The notes: generated from the letters alone by a model not told the origin. 64,000 bases of DNA from Spirometra erinaceieuropaei (GCA_902702965.1 CACRXP010000032.1:1523347-1587346); one strand, 5' to 3'. Counted from the first letter of the stretch, positions 36,311 to 47,192 are shown. Numbers and translations: made by a program.

Positions 36311-36742
36311 TAATGGTAGAGGGGCGCTTACCGATCGTTCTTACGGAACCCACTCGTTCCGTTTTGCATCACGGGTTCACTCTCGAGCCCAACCATTAGC
36401 CGCACAGCGGCGCATGATATAGGTTGTGTGGTATTACCGTTATTACGCTGTGTGGCTGCTGGTTGGGCTCGAGAACGAGCCCGTTATGCACAACGGAACT
36501 CACTCGTTCCATAAGAACGATCGGTGAGAGCCTCTCTAGCATTGCATGTTCTCGATCGAAACTCACAGGACAACAGGCCCATGGCTGAGTGGTTAGAGGC
36601 GTCGGACATTAAATTAACCCGTTACAAGGTAGAACGTCAGGTGTTCCGCACTTCGGAATTGGGTATAACTGGCTGACAACGGCTAATAAACCAGAAATAG
36701 CCATTTAAGTCTCCCTTGACATTGTCGGTAATAACTTTTTGT
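36311..36742 (+). mobile_element. SINE-like element copy S2, with foldback 5' half and perfect target duplication
   Basis: Flanked by AGGAAATGTC at 36301-36310 and again at 36743-36752, a perfect 10-bp target duplication. The left part is a head-to-head foldback: about 36318-36412 is the inverse of about 36440-36535 (ACCGATCGTTCTTACGGAAC against its complement). After it comes a tRNA-related region with a good A box (TGGCTGAGTGGTTAGAGGCG near 36580-36600) and a tail ending CTTTTTGT. Removal of the insert plus one duplication restores the host PLE reading frame. Confidence 0.75.
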
Positions 36743-37283
36743 AGGAAATGTCCGGAGCCGTTTGCCATATCCGGCGCAGTTGTGGACATCACAATTACTT
36801 TCGAGAAAATAGATTACTTTGTATGCGAATGCTCGAGTAGTGTGGAGCAAAGGCGCAAGTTCTCAGTTAGCTGCTCATTCGACACGGACAATTTATAAGA
36901 TTCAAGAGACCGAAATTCTCGCAAGAGCCTTATCCGCGAGCTGCTCGAGTCATGGTTCTTCAGCCCGCAATCCATCAACAAGCGCAGTGACCTGCCCTTA
37001 TCAAATTCATCGCTAAGGCGTTCGCTTTGCAAGGGAATCCCTCATGTGGGTAGGGCGTGAACAAACAACAAGCCCAGTGACATAGAGCTAGGCTTTCGAG
37101 CGAACATCGAGTCAACATCCAACACGGATGATGAAATTGCTGTAATTAACAAACCATTATCGTATTAATTACGGTCCCCACGGCGATCGCAACAGCTGTT
37201 AATTATAGCACGCATGTGATCCCACCGCAGCTACGTGAAATAAATACTGTACTTTTGTGCCTACACTACCCATATCTGCGACT

Positions 37284-37328
37284 GTCTCTGATGATGGTTT
37301 CGAGTGAGAATCTGAAATGTCAGGCCAA
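37284..37328 (+). ncRNA. Hammerhead-like motif, PLE family 2
   Basis: GTCT-CTGATGA-(T)GGTTTC-loop-GAATCT-GAAA-TGTC-AGGC. Stem I can form four pairs (GTCT/AGGC, one G-U) and stem II about five or six. One extra U between CTGATGA and stem II, and a T for C after GAAA, make activity uncertain. Confidence 0.4.
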
Positions 37329-37766
37329 TAAACTAGGAGTTATGCTACCTCTTAACCATCTGCAGGGCGCTGGTATGGTAAAATTTACGAAAAAAATTAT
37401 TTTCTCGCCTGATGTTCACAATTCCATCTAGGTCCATATCGAACAATACAGCAACACCTTAAGTCAAGTTGAACGTACAAATCAAAACCCGAGGCTGGTC
37501 ACATGTAGATGTTGAAAAATGTGCTCTTGCAACGAGGTCACTTGCAAATTTCAACGCAAAAAACAAGGTCTTAAGAGATGATGCGTCGCAATCAATTTTT
37601 TAGAAAGTTAAATGTTCCGGAATTTCTGCGTCGCATACACCAGTCGGATGAATATATGAACAGCCATGAAAATAGTTCACCAACTTACGAAGAAGTGCAG
37701 CTGTCATACTGTAAAATGTTTATTTATTTCTGCGAAAATTCCCATATTACGATTGAAAAGTCAATT

Positions 37767-37801
37767 GGCGAACATATGTTTCGGTAATTCCTCATCAGGC
37801 C
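37767..37801 (-). ncRNA. Hammerhead ribozyme motif at the 3' terminus of PLE family 1
   Basis: Minus strand: GGC, CTGATGA, stem II GG-AATTA-CC, GAAACATATGTTC, GCC. Stem II has two clean pairs here. One A is missing after GAA relative to the 41.5 kb and 27.8 kb copies, which weakens stem III. Confidence 0.5.
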
Positions 37802-37920
37802 TGTACATTTACATGGGAAATGGTCAGTCTAATCGTCGACAGGGTATGAATATGTCTAGGGGCAGGGTTAAGCGGACTCCATGTTCCCACGCCACCCGCA
37901 TGACGGAGTCAGCGTATAAT

Positions 37921-38003
37921 GTTGAGTTGGGGTGGGGGGGGGGAAGGAGTTGGAGTGGGAGGGGGGAAGGGGTTGAAGTGGGAGGGGGAAGTAGAGGGGT
38001 TCC
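37921..38003 (+). repeat. G-rich purine tract in the PLE 3' region
   Basis: Runs of G (up to ten) with short GAA/GTT interruptions over about 80 bp; a shorter related tract lies at 27961-27975 in the same place of another PLE copy. Four or more G runs give quadruplex potential on the plus strand. Confidence 0.7.
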
Positions 38004-38065
38004 GATTAGATTGTAGGCGCTCTGAGTGCGTGTAACTGCTCTCCGTGCGTCGGGCCGGCGTGCGA

Positions 38066-38491
38066 TCACCGTCTGGAGTCCGGCCAGGACAAACAGACGG
38101 CTAGTGTCAGCGTCTTCTGACAACAGAGTGCTGGGTTCGCCAGCCGAATGGCCACTACTTCGGCTGTGGCTAGCACCCGTTTGCGCAGGCCTTTAGAGTA
38201 GTGTGCCGGTGCCCAGAAGATAACTTTAAAAGTTTCTTTAGCGTCGGTTTGATGGTTCGTATCGATTAGATGTGCGAAAATTGAACTCGAAATCGATCGA
38301 TGTTCACCTCTAGCTAGCCAGGCAGGCATGTGTTCGCGTATTCTCTTTTCCAGACACCCGGTTGTACGGCCAATATATCGCGCTCCACAGGAGCAGGCGA
38401 ATGAATAAAAACACATGAATGTGGCCTGTAACCGAAACCGGTCTTTGTCCCCCAACCGTTGTAGGGGGGAATATGCGAAGAATACGCGCAA
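38066..38491 (-). pseudogene. PLE family 1 GIY-YIG endonuclease domain
   Basis: A 141-codon open frame. Near residue 30 begins YSFACSCGARYIGRTTGCLEKRIREHMPAWL, containing a CxC pair and the GIY-YIG core in the form ARYIGRT with the following R and E. Downstream is SSSIFAHLIDTNHQTDAKETFKV, matching the mid-domain His and acidic segment, then KRVLATAEVVAIRLANP. In Penelope-like elements this domain nicks DNA at insertion. The copies at 28.3 kb (-) and 54.5 kb (+) align throughout. The upstream junction to RT is broken by frameshifts, so no full protein is encoded. Confidence 0.85.
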
Positions 38492-38735
38492 GTTCGCCGC
38501 CGTAAGGGCACTCGCGAGAGCTGTCCGGAGACGTCGTCCTCATTAATTCGCGTGCTGCGCCTCCTAGACAAGGCAGTCTTAGAAATAAGTCTTTCTTCTC
38601 CGCATTTGCAACGGAGGGTTTTTTGGCACGCTCTCTAATATTCCGGAGGATGATTAGCTCTGGATAGCCGTTTTCGCGGAGCGTGTTTTGCAGCTGCTGA
38701 AGTTCTGCTTCAACAGTTTCAGGAGAGCAGATGCG

Positions 38736-41043
38736 TCACCCTCTAGCCGTCAGTCCCTGGACTAAATTTCGTTTTTGATTTAAGGGAACAAAACTGTGAA
38801 AATAAATGTATTGTCTGTGTAGAAGGACATTGAGGAATGCGATCACGTTATTCGCCTCGGTCTCTGCGGTAAACATCAGAGATGGGTGGGCCCCGTTAGA
38901 CTTCTGAACTTGGCCATTGATGTCAGTGATATGACTCGTCAAGCAAAAGATATCGTCCACATGTCGACCGTAGAAGTCAAGGTCATTAATGGTATCTTTG
39001 AGAGTCGTTACCTCGATCTTGCCCACGAAGACATTTGCGTTAAACGGTCCAAGCGGTGAACCCGTTGTCACATCGTCTACAGTTCGTGACCTATCTCATG
39101 AAATGTTGGCTGAAATTCTGAAATGCGTTTTCGATTAGGAAGGATTACTTGGTCGCTGTTGTGATACTGATTATCGTAAGGCATACATATATAACAATTA
39201 AGACTTGGCAGGATGTCGGTTTTATAATGCACTTCTTTTCAATCTCCAGTAGAAAGCGTGTTCGGTAAAAAATGGCTACTTAAGTAGCATGCATTTTTCC
39301 TATTGATTCTCGATGGTCTTGGAAATTCAAATATATTTTATAGAAACCACAAACCAAAATATGCTTTCTTTTAGTCAATCAACAGAAAGGCACGTCTTCT
39401 TTATATTTTATATTTAGGGAAGAAGTATAATTGGGTTTTAAAAAAGTTTCTAATTATGAGACTTTTAAAGACCGCGATATGTCCATTCCAATAGCGTCGT
39501 ACCTGGCCGTTTACCACTGCTCCTCATGAAATGTACAACATGGGCCTCATCCATTGCAAAATTTTATGGACCCTGTATGATATCTCTTTGATGACATAGA
39601 AAAATATGGGATTTTCTTTACGCGGAACGGATGCACCTTGTAGAGTGTAATCACTAAGCGCTAATGCAACGAATGATCAGGCTCCAAATTTTTCGGTAAT
39701 TAGAAAACTTTTTTTAAAACCTAATTATACTCCTTTCTTAAGTATAAAATATAAAGAAGACGGGATTCTCTATTGATTGATTAAAAGAAAGCATATTTTT
39801 GTTTGTGGTTTCTATAAAATATATTTGAATTTCCAAGACCATCGAAAATCATTAGGAAAAATGCATGCTACTCAAGTAGTCATTTTTTACCGAGCACGAT
39901 TTCTACAGGAGATTAAAAAGAAGTGCATTTTAAAACTGACATCCTGCCGTGTCTAAAGTGTTACACGAAGATGCCTTATGATTATCAGTATCACAACCGC
40001 GACCAAGTAATCCTTCCTAATTGAAAACGCATTTCGGATTTTCAGCCAACATTTCATGAGATAGGTAACGCTCTGTATTTGTCTGTATAGCTGCCCGTTG
40101 CAGAGGAATTGGACATTCTGTGTGAATCGCGTAAGTAGTCCTTTTAGCGTCTCCACTGTCATGCCTATCGGGTAGTTTGTTTTCCTGATGAAGTCGACCA
40201 GGAAATCTATTGTGTCCACAGCGGGTACGTTGGTGAACAGTGATGATACATCTAACCAGAGCATTGTTTGTCCGTCCACGTTAATGTTCTTGATAGCCTC
40301 GACAATCTTAAAGGTGTCATTCAAACTCCGCGGATGCAGGCAATTTTGAAGCAGTTTTAACTTTTCTACCAGCCATTATGCTATTGCGTGATAGGGTGGA
40401 TTTCTCATGTCCAAGATTGGTCGTAGTGGTAGCCCGGGTTTGTGAATCTTGGGAACACCTTACATTCTGGGTATCGTCGTGCCCACAGGTTTTAGCCATT
40501 CAAACTCTCTGTCATACAGAAGTTCTTCCTTGTGGAGATCTTTGTGCACATTCATTAACTGCCTCTCGATTGTCTCGGTTCGATCCCTGTCTTTCTCGGA
40601 TTTTGAAAATTTTGTACGGTCCGATAAGATTTCTTCTAATTTCTTCACGTAATCCGTCTTATCCATCAGCACTATGCCTGAGCCCCTGTGGGGTCTGGTT
40701 AGTAAGATATTTTCATTTTCACGAAGCTTCCTGAGACTATCAAGATGGGCTCATGTTAGGGGACCTTTGTTCCTCAGACCATTTTTTAAATACTGTTCAC
40801 AGCAGTTTATCACAGTCGATTTAAGATAATCCACTTCTCTGGGTGGGGAGAGTTCTAGATCGTTAGTCTGGCTAATGAGACTCTCAAACTGGGTTTTGAG
40901 TTCAAGTTGCCTCTGCCTTTGCCGTGCAATAAAAACCTAGGACCAAGAGATATCACTTCTACGATAGATTTGTCAAGGCGTACTGAAAAATAATTAAGGA
41001 CGTACCGTTCCGGATTGTTCGGAAGGGTGGCCTGCGCTTTCAC
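38736..41043 (-). pseudogene. PLE family 1 reverse transcriptase, split by a MITE
   Basis: Pieces in order: 41043-40855 has an N-terminal motif (NYFSVRLDKSIVEVISLGPRF) typical of Penelope RTs; 40672-40460 has MDKTDYVKKLEEILSD and EFEWLKPVGTTIPRM; 40324-40080 has the motif A region WLDVSSLFTNVP; then a MITE; 39071-38736 has motif B TGSPLGPFNANVF and the catalytic box YGRHVDDIF. Stops and frame changes separate the first pieces. The MITE at 39080-40075 sits between motifs A and B exactly at a TA. The active-site residues survive. Confidence 0.85.
39080..40075. mobile_element. Foldback MITE, copy c (second subfamily), inserted in PLE reverse transcriptase
   Basis: Tips CAGTTCGTGACCTATCTCATG on the left and CAGAGCGTTACCTATCTCATG in inverse on the right, flanked by TA at 39078-39079 and 40076-40077. 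Arms of about 385 bp, centre of about 220 bp with no transposase-like frame. Removing the insert and one TA rejoins the RT frame (..QI then DDVTTGSP). The tip differs from copies a and d (ACCTATC against GGGCTAAC), so at least two subfamilies exist. Confidence 0.9.
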
Positions 41044-41046
41044 TGA

Positions 41047-41484
41047 CTAGATACTTCGTAGACGTTTCGTCCACCTGGCCTCGATTCTCTTATTTCTGAC
41101 ATTCTGCATATATTCTTCAAACTTCATTCTCTCGAGACTTTCGAGATTGTTGAGGGCTGCTGTTTTCTGGCATAGATTCCGTTGTAGTTCCTCAATTCTT
41201 GTACTAACTGTCTCCAAATGACTTTCTACATGTCGTCTTAGAGTGGTTGAGGTGAGTGAGATACGGCTTCTTCGTAAGGTTTTCCAGTAGTATCTCGGAT
41301 ATTTCTCACGATCAGTACATCCTGATATGAATTTCCTGGTCACATTTGCCTCCGCAAGTCTGGTGTCAAACTTCAGGAATCCATTAAGTTCCTTCAACAC
41401 CGAAGGATCTTTGGACTGTATCAGTTCTGCAAAACTTCCCATATAACGATTAAACCATTGAACGCATTTATACCCTGTCGACAA
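41047..41484 (-). pseudogene. PLE family 1 N-terminal region
   Basis: An open frame of 145 codons starting just inside the terminal repeat. The first half is hydrophobic/basic; the second half (RRHVESHLETVSTRIEELQRNLCQKTAALNNLESLERMKF) is a clear coiled coil. It stops at TAG and continues in the same frame into the Penelope RT N-terminus, so the stop is a nonsense mutation. Its position upstream of RT fits the N-terminal extension of Penelope proteins; role unknown. Confidence 0.6.
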
Positions 41485-41515
41485 TCAGACTGACCATTTC
41501 CCATGTAAATGTACA

Positions 41516-41551
41516 GGCCTGATGAGCAATTACCGAAAACATATGTTCGCC
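41516..41551 (+). ncRNA. Hammerhead ribozyme motif in the other PLE terminal repeat
   Basis: GGC-CTGATGA-GC-AATTA-CC-GAA-AACA-TA-TGTT-C-GCC. Stem I has three pairs, stem III four pairs with a two-base loop, and a C precedes the expected cleavage point. Stem II is weak in this copy but GG/CC in the inverted copy at 37.8 kb. It lies on the strand opposite to the PLE coding strand because the terminal repeats are inverted. Confidence 0.6.
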
Positions 41552-41563
41552 AATTGACTTTTT

Positions 41564-42878
41564 AATTTATTTATTTATTTTTATTTGTTTATTTTCATAT
41601 TTATGCGTGACGATCAGCTGAAACGACATTTTTCCTGTAAGTACATGTCTCGAGGAACCATACCTCACAATACCATCGGCTAGACTTTGTGGGCAGTTGA
41701 CGGTGTGGTGTGCGATCTTATGTCCTTCTTCAAGACTACTTTCAACGTCTGTCAGACATAAGGATTATTTTCGCGTAGCAGTGTATGATATTGTTAGTTA
41801 ATTTCTGTTGGATGGCCATATGCCGTCTTACGTAGGGTGGTAGGCTTACAAATGCTCACTACGTCAATGAAGTCCCTTTTAAAAATCATTTTTGGTTAAG
41901 ACAAATTTTTACATATTGCAAGCATAGCAGTCGTTCAGTCAATGTTCTATTCTAGGCAGTGTTTAAAATTTCCAACTAGATTACAGAAAGTTTTGGGTCA
42001 AATACAATCGGCCCTTTGGAAATTTACGTGCTAGGTTTTTATTTAACATTGGTGCTGCACAATAGAAAGGTGACGCTAAAACGTACAGTAGAAATATTTC
42101 AAGATGCGATGTACGACAGGTCGGTGCATTGCAGCATTGAGCAATGACCTCTGATATTAACACTAACCAAATCTTTCAAAGGTTTTCTGCGAAATATACA
42201 TGGAGCACGCACTTTGAGCATCAGTGTAGGAAAACAGTGAATTTCACTTTCTTATATTATAACGTGATGCTTAATTATTTTGTTGTCCGCGTCCTAAAAA
42301 CTGAATTGGCGCAGCAGGGAAGGGGAAATAATGTGACGGGAAATACTCTAAAATAAGATCTGCTCTCTGTTTACACCACCAGCTGCAACAGTTAAACATG
42401 TTTGGTCGCTGAGGAGAGCGGTTCATTCAGCCAGTGTCCTCTGGGCACTCATCAGTAATATGTTAATATTGCGTTCAATTTCCTGTCATCCTGAAATCAT
42501 TTTTTTGTGATCAGTTTTTAGAACTGTTCAGAAACTAATCATTTTTTACGTATGATTAAAACCTCATGATAGAATTCGACCGACGAATTGCCGCAATTAT
42601 TCAAAGTGATATATCAGGCAACTATTGTTTGCATTCGTTGTTGAATTAGTTACTCCGTTAACCAAACGGGTCTGTGGGCATCAAAACCTTTATTGGTAGG
42701 GACATTTTTTACGAATTGTTGGTTTCGAGTGTGATCTGCTCTACTTACAGCAACATAAACGCACGAGAAACGAAAATACTAATTATGTCTCCAAATACCT
42801 CCATGTCCTTTTCTGAGGATATATTTTAATTTTTAGTTTAAAACTTTGGACCCCAAAAGACTTAAACAATGATTTCAT
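41564..42878. other. No recognisable gene
   Basis: AT-rich DNA starting with a short (TTTA)-rich stretch at 41566-41595. A 70-codon plus-strand stretch at 42144 has no supporting feature. Confidence 0.4.
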
Positions 42879-44257
42879 AGGTTCGGTATGCGGGTTAACT
42901 CATGAAATGTCGTTCATTTTTCGGAAAAATTAATAAAGTAATGTTAGAAAAGTAATCATCTTGCAGCAGAATTCTACAATAAATCAGTTACCTCAGGATG
43001 TCATCTTTCAAATGTAGTTCTTTCCGGCTGCAGGCAAAAACTATGCTGTGTACAAGTGGCTGCTAAAGTAACATGCATTTTTTCATTGATTTTCTATTAC
43101 CCGTTTGCCTTTTAGGTTGAGAAGTACGTCTTCTTGCAATTTTATACTCAAAGTCGGAGTCTAATTCGGTTTTCAGAAGCTTATCTTATTCCCCAATAAT
43201 TTTTAACCCGACCTGCAGTTTCACTTGCATACAGTGCTTCCAAACTACAAGCGTATATTTTCCGCACACAGAAAACCATACGGTATTAGGAGGATAATAC
43301 ATGCGATTCATTAAATTTAACAGTAGATTAGAGACATATCATTGACGTTATCGGCCAAATTGATAAGTGCAGAGACATGTATTTTATGAAAAGACAATTC
43401 ACGATATTAAAAACTCTCACAATCAGAAATTTTCTCAAAACCCAATTATATCTTTTTTTCGAGTATGAAATTGCAAGAAGACGTAAATTGTAACCGAATA
43501 AAAAATAATGAATACTTTAGGGTAAGGTGATACCATGTTAAAAACACAGGTACTAGCCAAAAACCCATACACGCATGTGAATGCTGGAGGACCCACTGAC
43601 AAGCCGAAAACCTCGCATTTGCGCCATGCAGCGACAAAATATCGGCGAAACACGCGTGTGTGGGCTTTTGGCTTGTACCCGTGCTGTAAGCATGATATCG
43701 CCTTACCATAAATTATACTACTGGCTGCCTGTCGGTAGTTAAATAATATTACGCGGATATCCGCTGTGGCTGATTGACTTCGGCCTAAATAGTCATACAT
43801 AAAACTCTCGGTCCATGATTATAAACCTTGAATAAACTGATCTACTCCAAGTTGATAGATAATTAATGAGAAAAGTAAAGAGCGATAATTTCTAAATTAG
43901 AGTTACTTCCAGAAAACAGACGGAAAACGCTTGGAGACCCACTGGCGTGCCGAACCCCTAGCAGCTTTGCCATGCAGCGGCAGAATATCAGCAAAACACG
44001 CCTGTATGGTTTTTGGTTAGTACCTGTGACGTAAGTATGGTATAACCTTACCCTAAAGTATACTACTAGCTACCTGTCGGCAGTTAATGAATATTACACG
44101 GTTATCCGTTAACAGTTGGCATCCTGCGGTAACCGAATTTTCGTAGAATTAGGCTGCTTGATTATCAGCTTAACAAACATACTAAATTAATCTTTTCGGA
44201 TCAAAAACGCATTACGGCTTTTCGGCTGACATTTCATGAGTTAGCCCGCCTACTGTA
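42879..44257. mobile_element. Foldback MITE, copy d, disrupted by a second TIR repeat
   Basis: The left arm runs from about 42879 ('ggttaactcatgaaatgtc') to about 43505. The right arm resumes at about 44118 and ends GCCCGCCTACTG followed by TA at 44256-44257, the same tip as copy a. About 250 bp of the right arm are missing. The interior is occupied by an unrelated inverted/direct repeat structure. Confidence 0.65.
43514..44070. repeat. Second TIR repeat, partly duplicated, nested in MITE copy d
   Basis: Begins CTTTAGGGTAAGGTGATACC and ends with its inverse GGTATAACCTTACCCTAAAG, both next to TA. Inside, about 43525-43705 is itself palindromic (arms of about 54 bp, ending CGCCTTACC). A segment of roughly 165-210 bp (43600-43765) is repeated at 43945-44113, both copies including 'catgcagcg.ca.aatatc.gc.aaacacgc' and 'atactact.gct.cctgtcgg.agtta'. 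This suggests a short element whose right half was tandemly duplicated. Confidence 0.55.
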
Positions 44258-46819
44258 AATAGCAAAACATTGCAAGTATCGAGAGCATGTTATTTACACA
44301 TTTTGTGCACCTGAAGTTTCAACAGTATACAGAGCGAAGTAACCAGGGATTAGAAAGCTCGGCTACTGTTTAGATGCAACCATCTGTCCAACAACTGCCG
44401 GTTTTGCTTGGGTTTTTAAGAAAGTAATTGCAGATTGCGTTTTCGGTCTTTGTATCCTTGTCTTGATACTTTTGAACGCTTTTAGTTAAATGACATTTAA
44501 GTGTCTTTTTTGAATCCTTGATGTGGAAACGTCATCACTGGTATTCCGGTGCCTAGGGCTAAACGACGACGACGCAAATACACAAATAAAGAATACGCAA
44601 ATTTATTAGGGACTCATTGTAAGCCGCAAACAAAATGCCACTTCCTTACCCAAAAATTAAAGAAAAAACAATGCCGACAAGTGAGATGCTTAGTTAGGAT
44701 AAAGGTTGCGGCTGTATTTAGCAATATTAACTGAAACGTATGATTTTGCACTAAAACTTTAATTTTTTGGCAGGTTATGGCGGCAAACTAACGGATAACG
44801 AACCCCTTAGGTTCCATATGGTTGGTTTTTAAATCCATTCTTGCAGTCATAGGATTGACGCAGGCTTAGGTCTGTGTGTGAATGTGCAGATATTTGAGCA
44901 TGTTTGCCAAAAACACCCAGTGATTATATTCAATGTGAGCATAAGTAAAGCCAGACGAATCTACCGACACTTTTCCTAACTCCGCAAGTGGCTCAAAATC
45001 CACAGACGGCCAGCTTTAAGAATCAAACGAACAGATTAGATTCATTCGGTTTTGTTTGTGCCTATTCTTAGATTCTTTGTGTCACTTTAAGACTTCGATT
45101 TAAGCACTTACATGCATGCTCTATAGCAAAATTACAGTTGCAGTATATTACTATAAATCTGCTCCTGGATATTGTCTCAATTGCAACATAAGTATAGGAC
45201 AATGGTGTCATTATTAAACAGAAACATTTTCCTATCTTATGTCTTTTACTTTTTGTAAAATTTCGTTTATTTAATGTCATATTTCGAAAACACTAAATGG
45301 ATTCTAACCATCTATAATCAACTCTACCATTGTCACATAGTTTATCCTTAACATTCCCAATAATAGCTGCAGTCATTGATCTTTTATGTGGATTAAACTA
45401 TTTAGCAAGAATCCAGAATAACAAGTATGGTCGTGGAATTGGATTACGTTTACTCAGTTAATAATATATACTCGCAATGCCTATGATTAATAAATTATTT
45501 TGCATGTTGTGCATAATTATGCGCATGTTTACCAAACAATACTGTGTCAGGTGTGGCTATGCAGCTTCACATAAAAAACAAACCCCAATCGCCTTTGATA
45601 CGGGACCGGTGGTAAAAGGTGTTATACAGGTGGGAGCGGGAAACGCACGGGCAACGAGGTCAAGTATTTGTATGAGAAAGAAAAGCTATCAAGAGTGCGC
45701 CGTTGTACTTTGAATGGTTGAGCAATAGTTGCGCTAACCCCTAACCCTGACCCTAAACTATAACTTCTTTTCCTAAACCCTAAACCCTAACCTTTACCCC
45801 TAACTTCAGCCCCAACAGTATTGTGTCCATCAGGTGGGGCTACCAAACCACATGATGCCCAATACTTGTGCAATATATATCCATGCCGGCGAATCGAAAA
45901 GGCCACACAATTCGGGCTTTGTTCATCATATTAAAACATATTACTACCCATTTAAGAACAAGAACTTCCACCAGCTCAGGACAAAGCTAAGCCTACGCAT
46001 GCCTTCGTGATGGTTTACAATCTGCAGTAAATTCTACACTTGATCACATAGATTACAATCCAAAAGGACACCTGGATACAGTCTTCCGTATTTAATGCAA
46101 CGGTGTTGTCACAATGATTTTGGTGTCGCTCGTTGTGAACGGTCGAAGCCTGAAGCAAACGTCGTTTGAGTTTAGTTCTGGGTGTTACGTTTAGGCAGTA
46201 GCACCGCCTGCCCAATTTTATCGCGCATTTCCTTAGCCATAAAATTTAATAATGATTCCACATCGAAAACGATAATATAACAGCCAGCTTCCGTTCAAAG
46301 CAGCGTAAACTGATGTAAATATTTAGGTAAACCATTTAAATAAGATACTGTTATTTTGCGTAACATCCTAATGTTTGCCCGTCAGTGGTGCCCAACATCT
46401 ATAGCTGAACGTTAACAATTAGTCATAACAAGGAAGATGTAAATGGAATTTTACACCTATAATCGGTTTAGTTAAAATATGGTCCATTCACAGCCACCAA
46501 CATTAAAAACTTGGATTTGTCACGCAGAACATCACAGTAAACAGGTAGTTGACGATTCTCTTAGCTTTAAAACGGTCTTTGTATTAGTTTGTTTCTACAT
46601 CACAAGTCTAAGCAGTAACCTCAGACTCCTACACACGGAGTGATATGTCTAGTCCTTTCTCATCAAAGCACAAATTGTCCGGTTAGCTACGACATGATAA
46701 ATAGCCACCTGCGTCACCTCAAGCTATCTGCACATTTTAGCTTGGTTAAAATGATGTTTAATTTCGCCAACAAAGCGAAGGTACGAGTTTCATCGTAAAT
46801 GTTATGTTAGTTAAAGCAA
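44258..46819. other. No recognisable gene
   Basis: Contains only the telomere-like tract listed separately. Open stretches at 44549 and 45477 (+) are short, with no conserved motif. Confidence 0.4.
45733..45806 (+). repeat. Interstitial telomere-like CCCTAA tract
   Basis: Imperfect tandem words CTAACCCCTAACCCTGACCC, then CCTAAACCCTAAACCCTAACC, separated by a short interruption. CCCTAA/TTAGGG is the flatworm (and general metazoan) telomere unit. No subtelomeric context is visible. Confidence 0.75.
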
Positions 46820-47045
46820 TCAATGAGAAAAAGGCATGCCACTTAAATAGTAAATTTTACAAAGAGTATAGTTTTTGCATGCAACTGGAAAGAAATTTGT
46901 TTGACAGCGCGTCATCTGAGGTGATTGACTTATTACAGAATTAGTCTGTACGACGATTAGTTTTACAACTCTACCTAATACATCTTTCCGAAACGAAAAA
47001 AAATTTTGGAATTTCGGTTGACATTTCATGAGTTAGCCAACCTAA
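46820..47045. mobile_element. Solo right arm of a foldback MITE, copy e
   Basis: Matches the right arms of copies a and f: 'agagtatag.ttttgcatgcaa', 'catctgaggt.a.tgac', 'acgattagttttacaa', 'tttcggttgacatttcatgagttagcc', then a decayed tip. No left arm precedes it. Confidence 0.65.
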
Positions 47046-47192
47046 TTTAGTTATTTATTAACAATCAACCATAAAAAGATGAGAATTTGCATGCTTATAT
47101 TGGTTTTAGCTAAAATATAATCCATTCACGGCATAAGACAACGCCTTCTTGTCTGACCCGCGACCGCAAAATCGTTAAAAAACTCCGTCTTG

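Larger units (their letters stand above)
36120..37345 (+). pseudogene. Penelope-like element fragment (PLE family 2) interrupted by a SINE
   Basis: Before the insertion, 36170-36300 reads VKDVSDAVSRLLAPLRFEVARMLEATIRHQV, the linker typically preceding GIY-YIG in this family (compare L.APLGI..A..PE.TIRH). After it, 36753-36800 continues with the cysteine/GIY-YIG start (HIRRSCGHHNYF), then 36850-37010 with the tail (ETEILARALSAS, NPST). Frame changes throughout show decay. The 3' part ends in a hammerhead-like motif near 37290. Family 1 and 2 differ in the GIY-YIG start (GARYIGRT versus NYIRET). Confidence 0.6.
37765..41560 (-). mobile_element. Penelope-like retroelement (PLE family 1), near full length, with inverted termini and a MITE insertion
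   Basis: On the minus strand: a coiled-coil N-terminal region (41484-41047), Penelope RT region (41043-38736, split by a MITE), linker, GIY-YIG endonuclease (38491-38066), a purine-rich 3' stretch and a terminal repeat. The ends 37761-37845 and 41475-41563 are inverted copies of one about 85-bp sequence containing the hammerhead-like motif; such inverted terminal repeats occur in Penelope-like elements. Several stops and frameshifts make it non-autonomous. Confidence 0.85.

Noticed and set aside
37824..38123. 99-codon minus-strand frame with a proline-rich stretch
   Set aside because: It is the purine-rich PLE 3' tract read out of the GIY-YIG frame.
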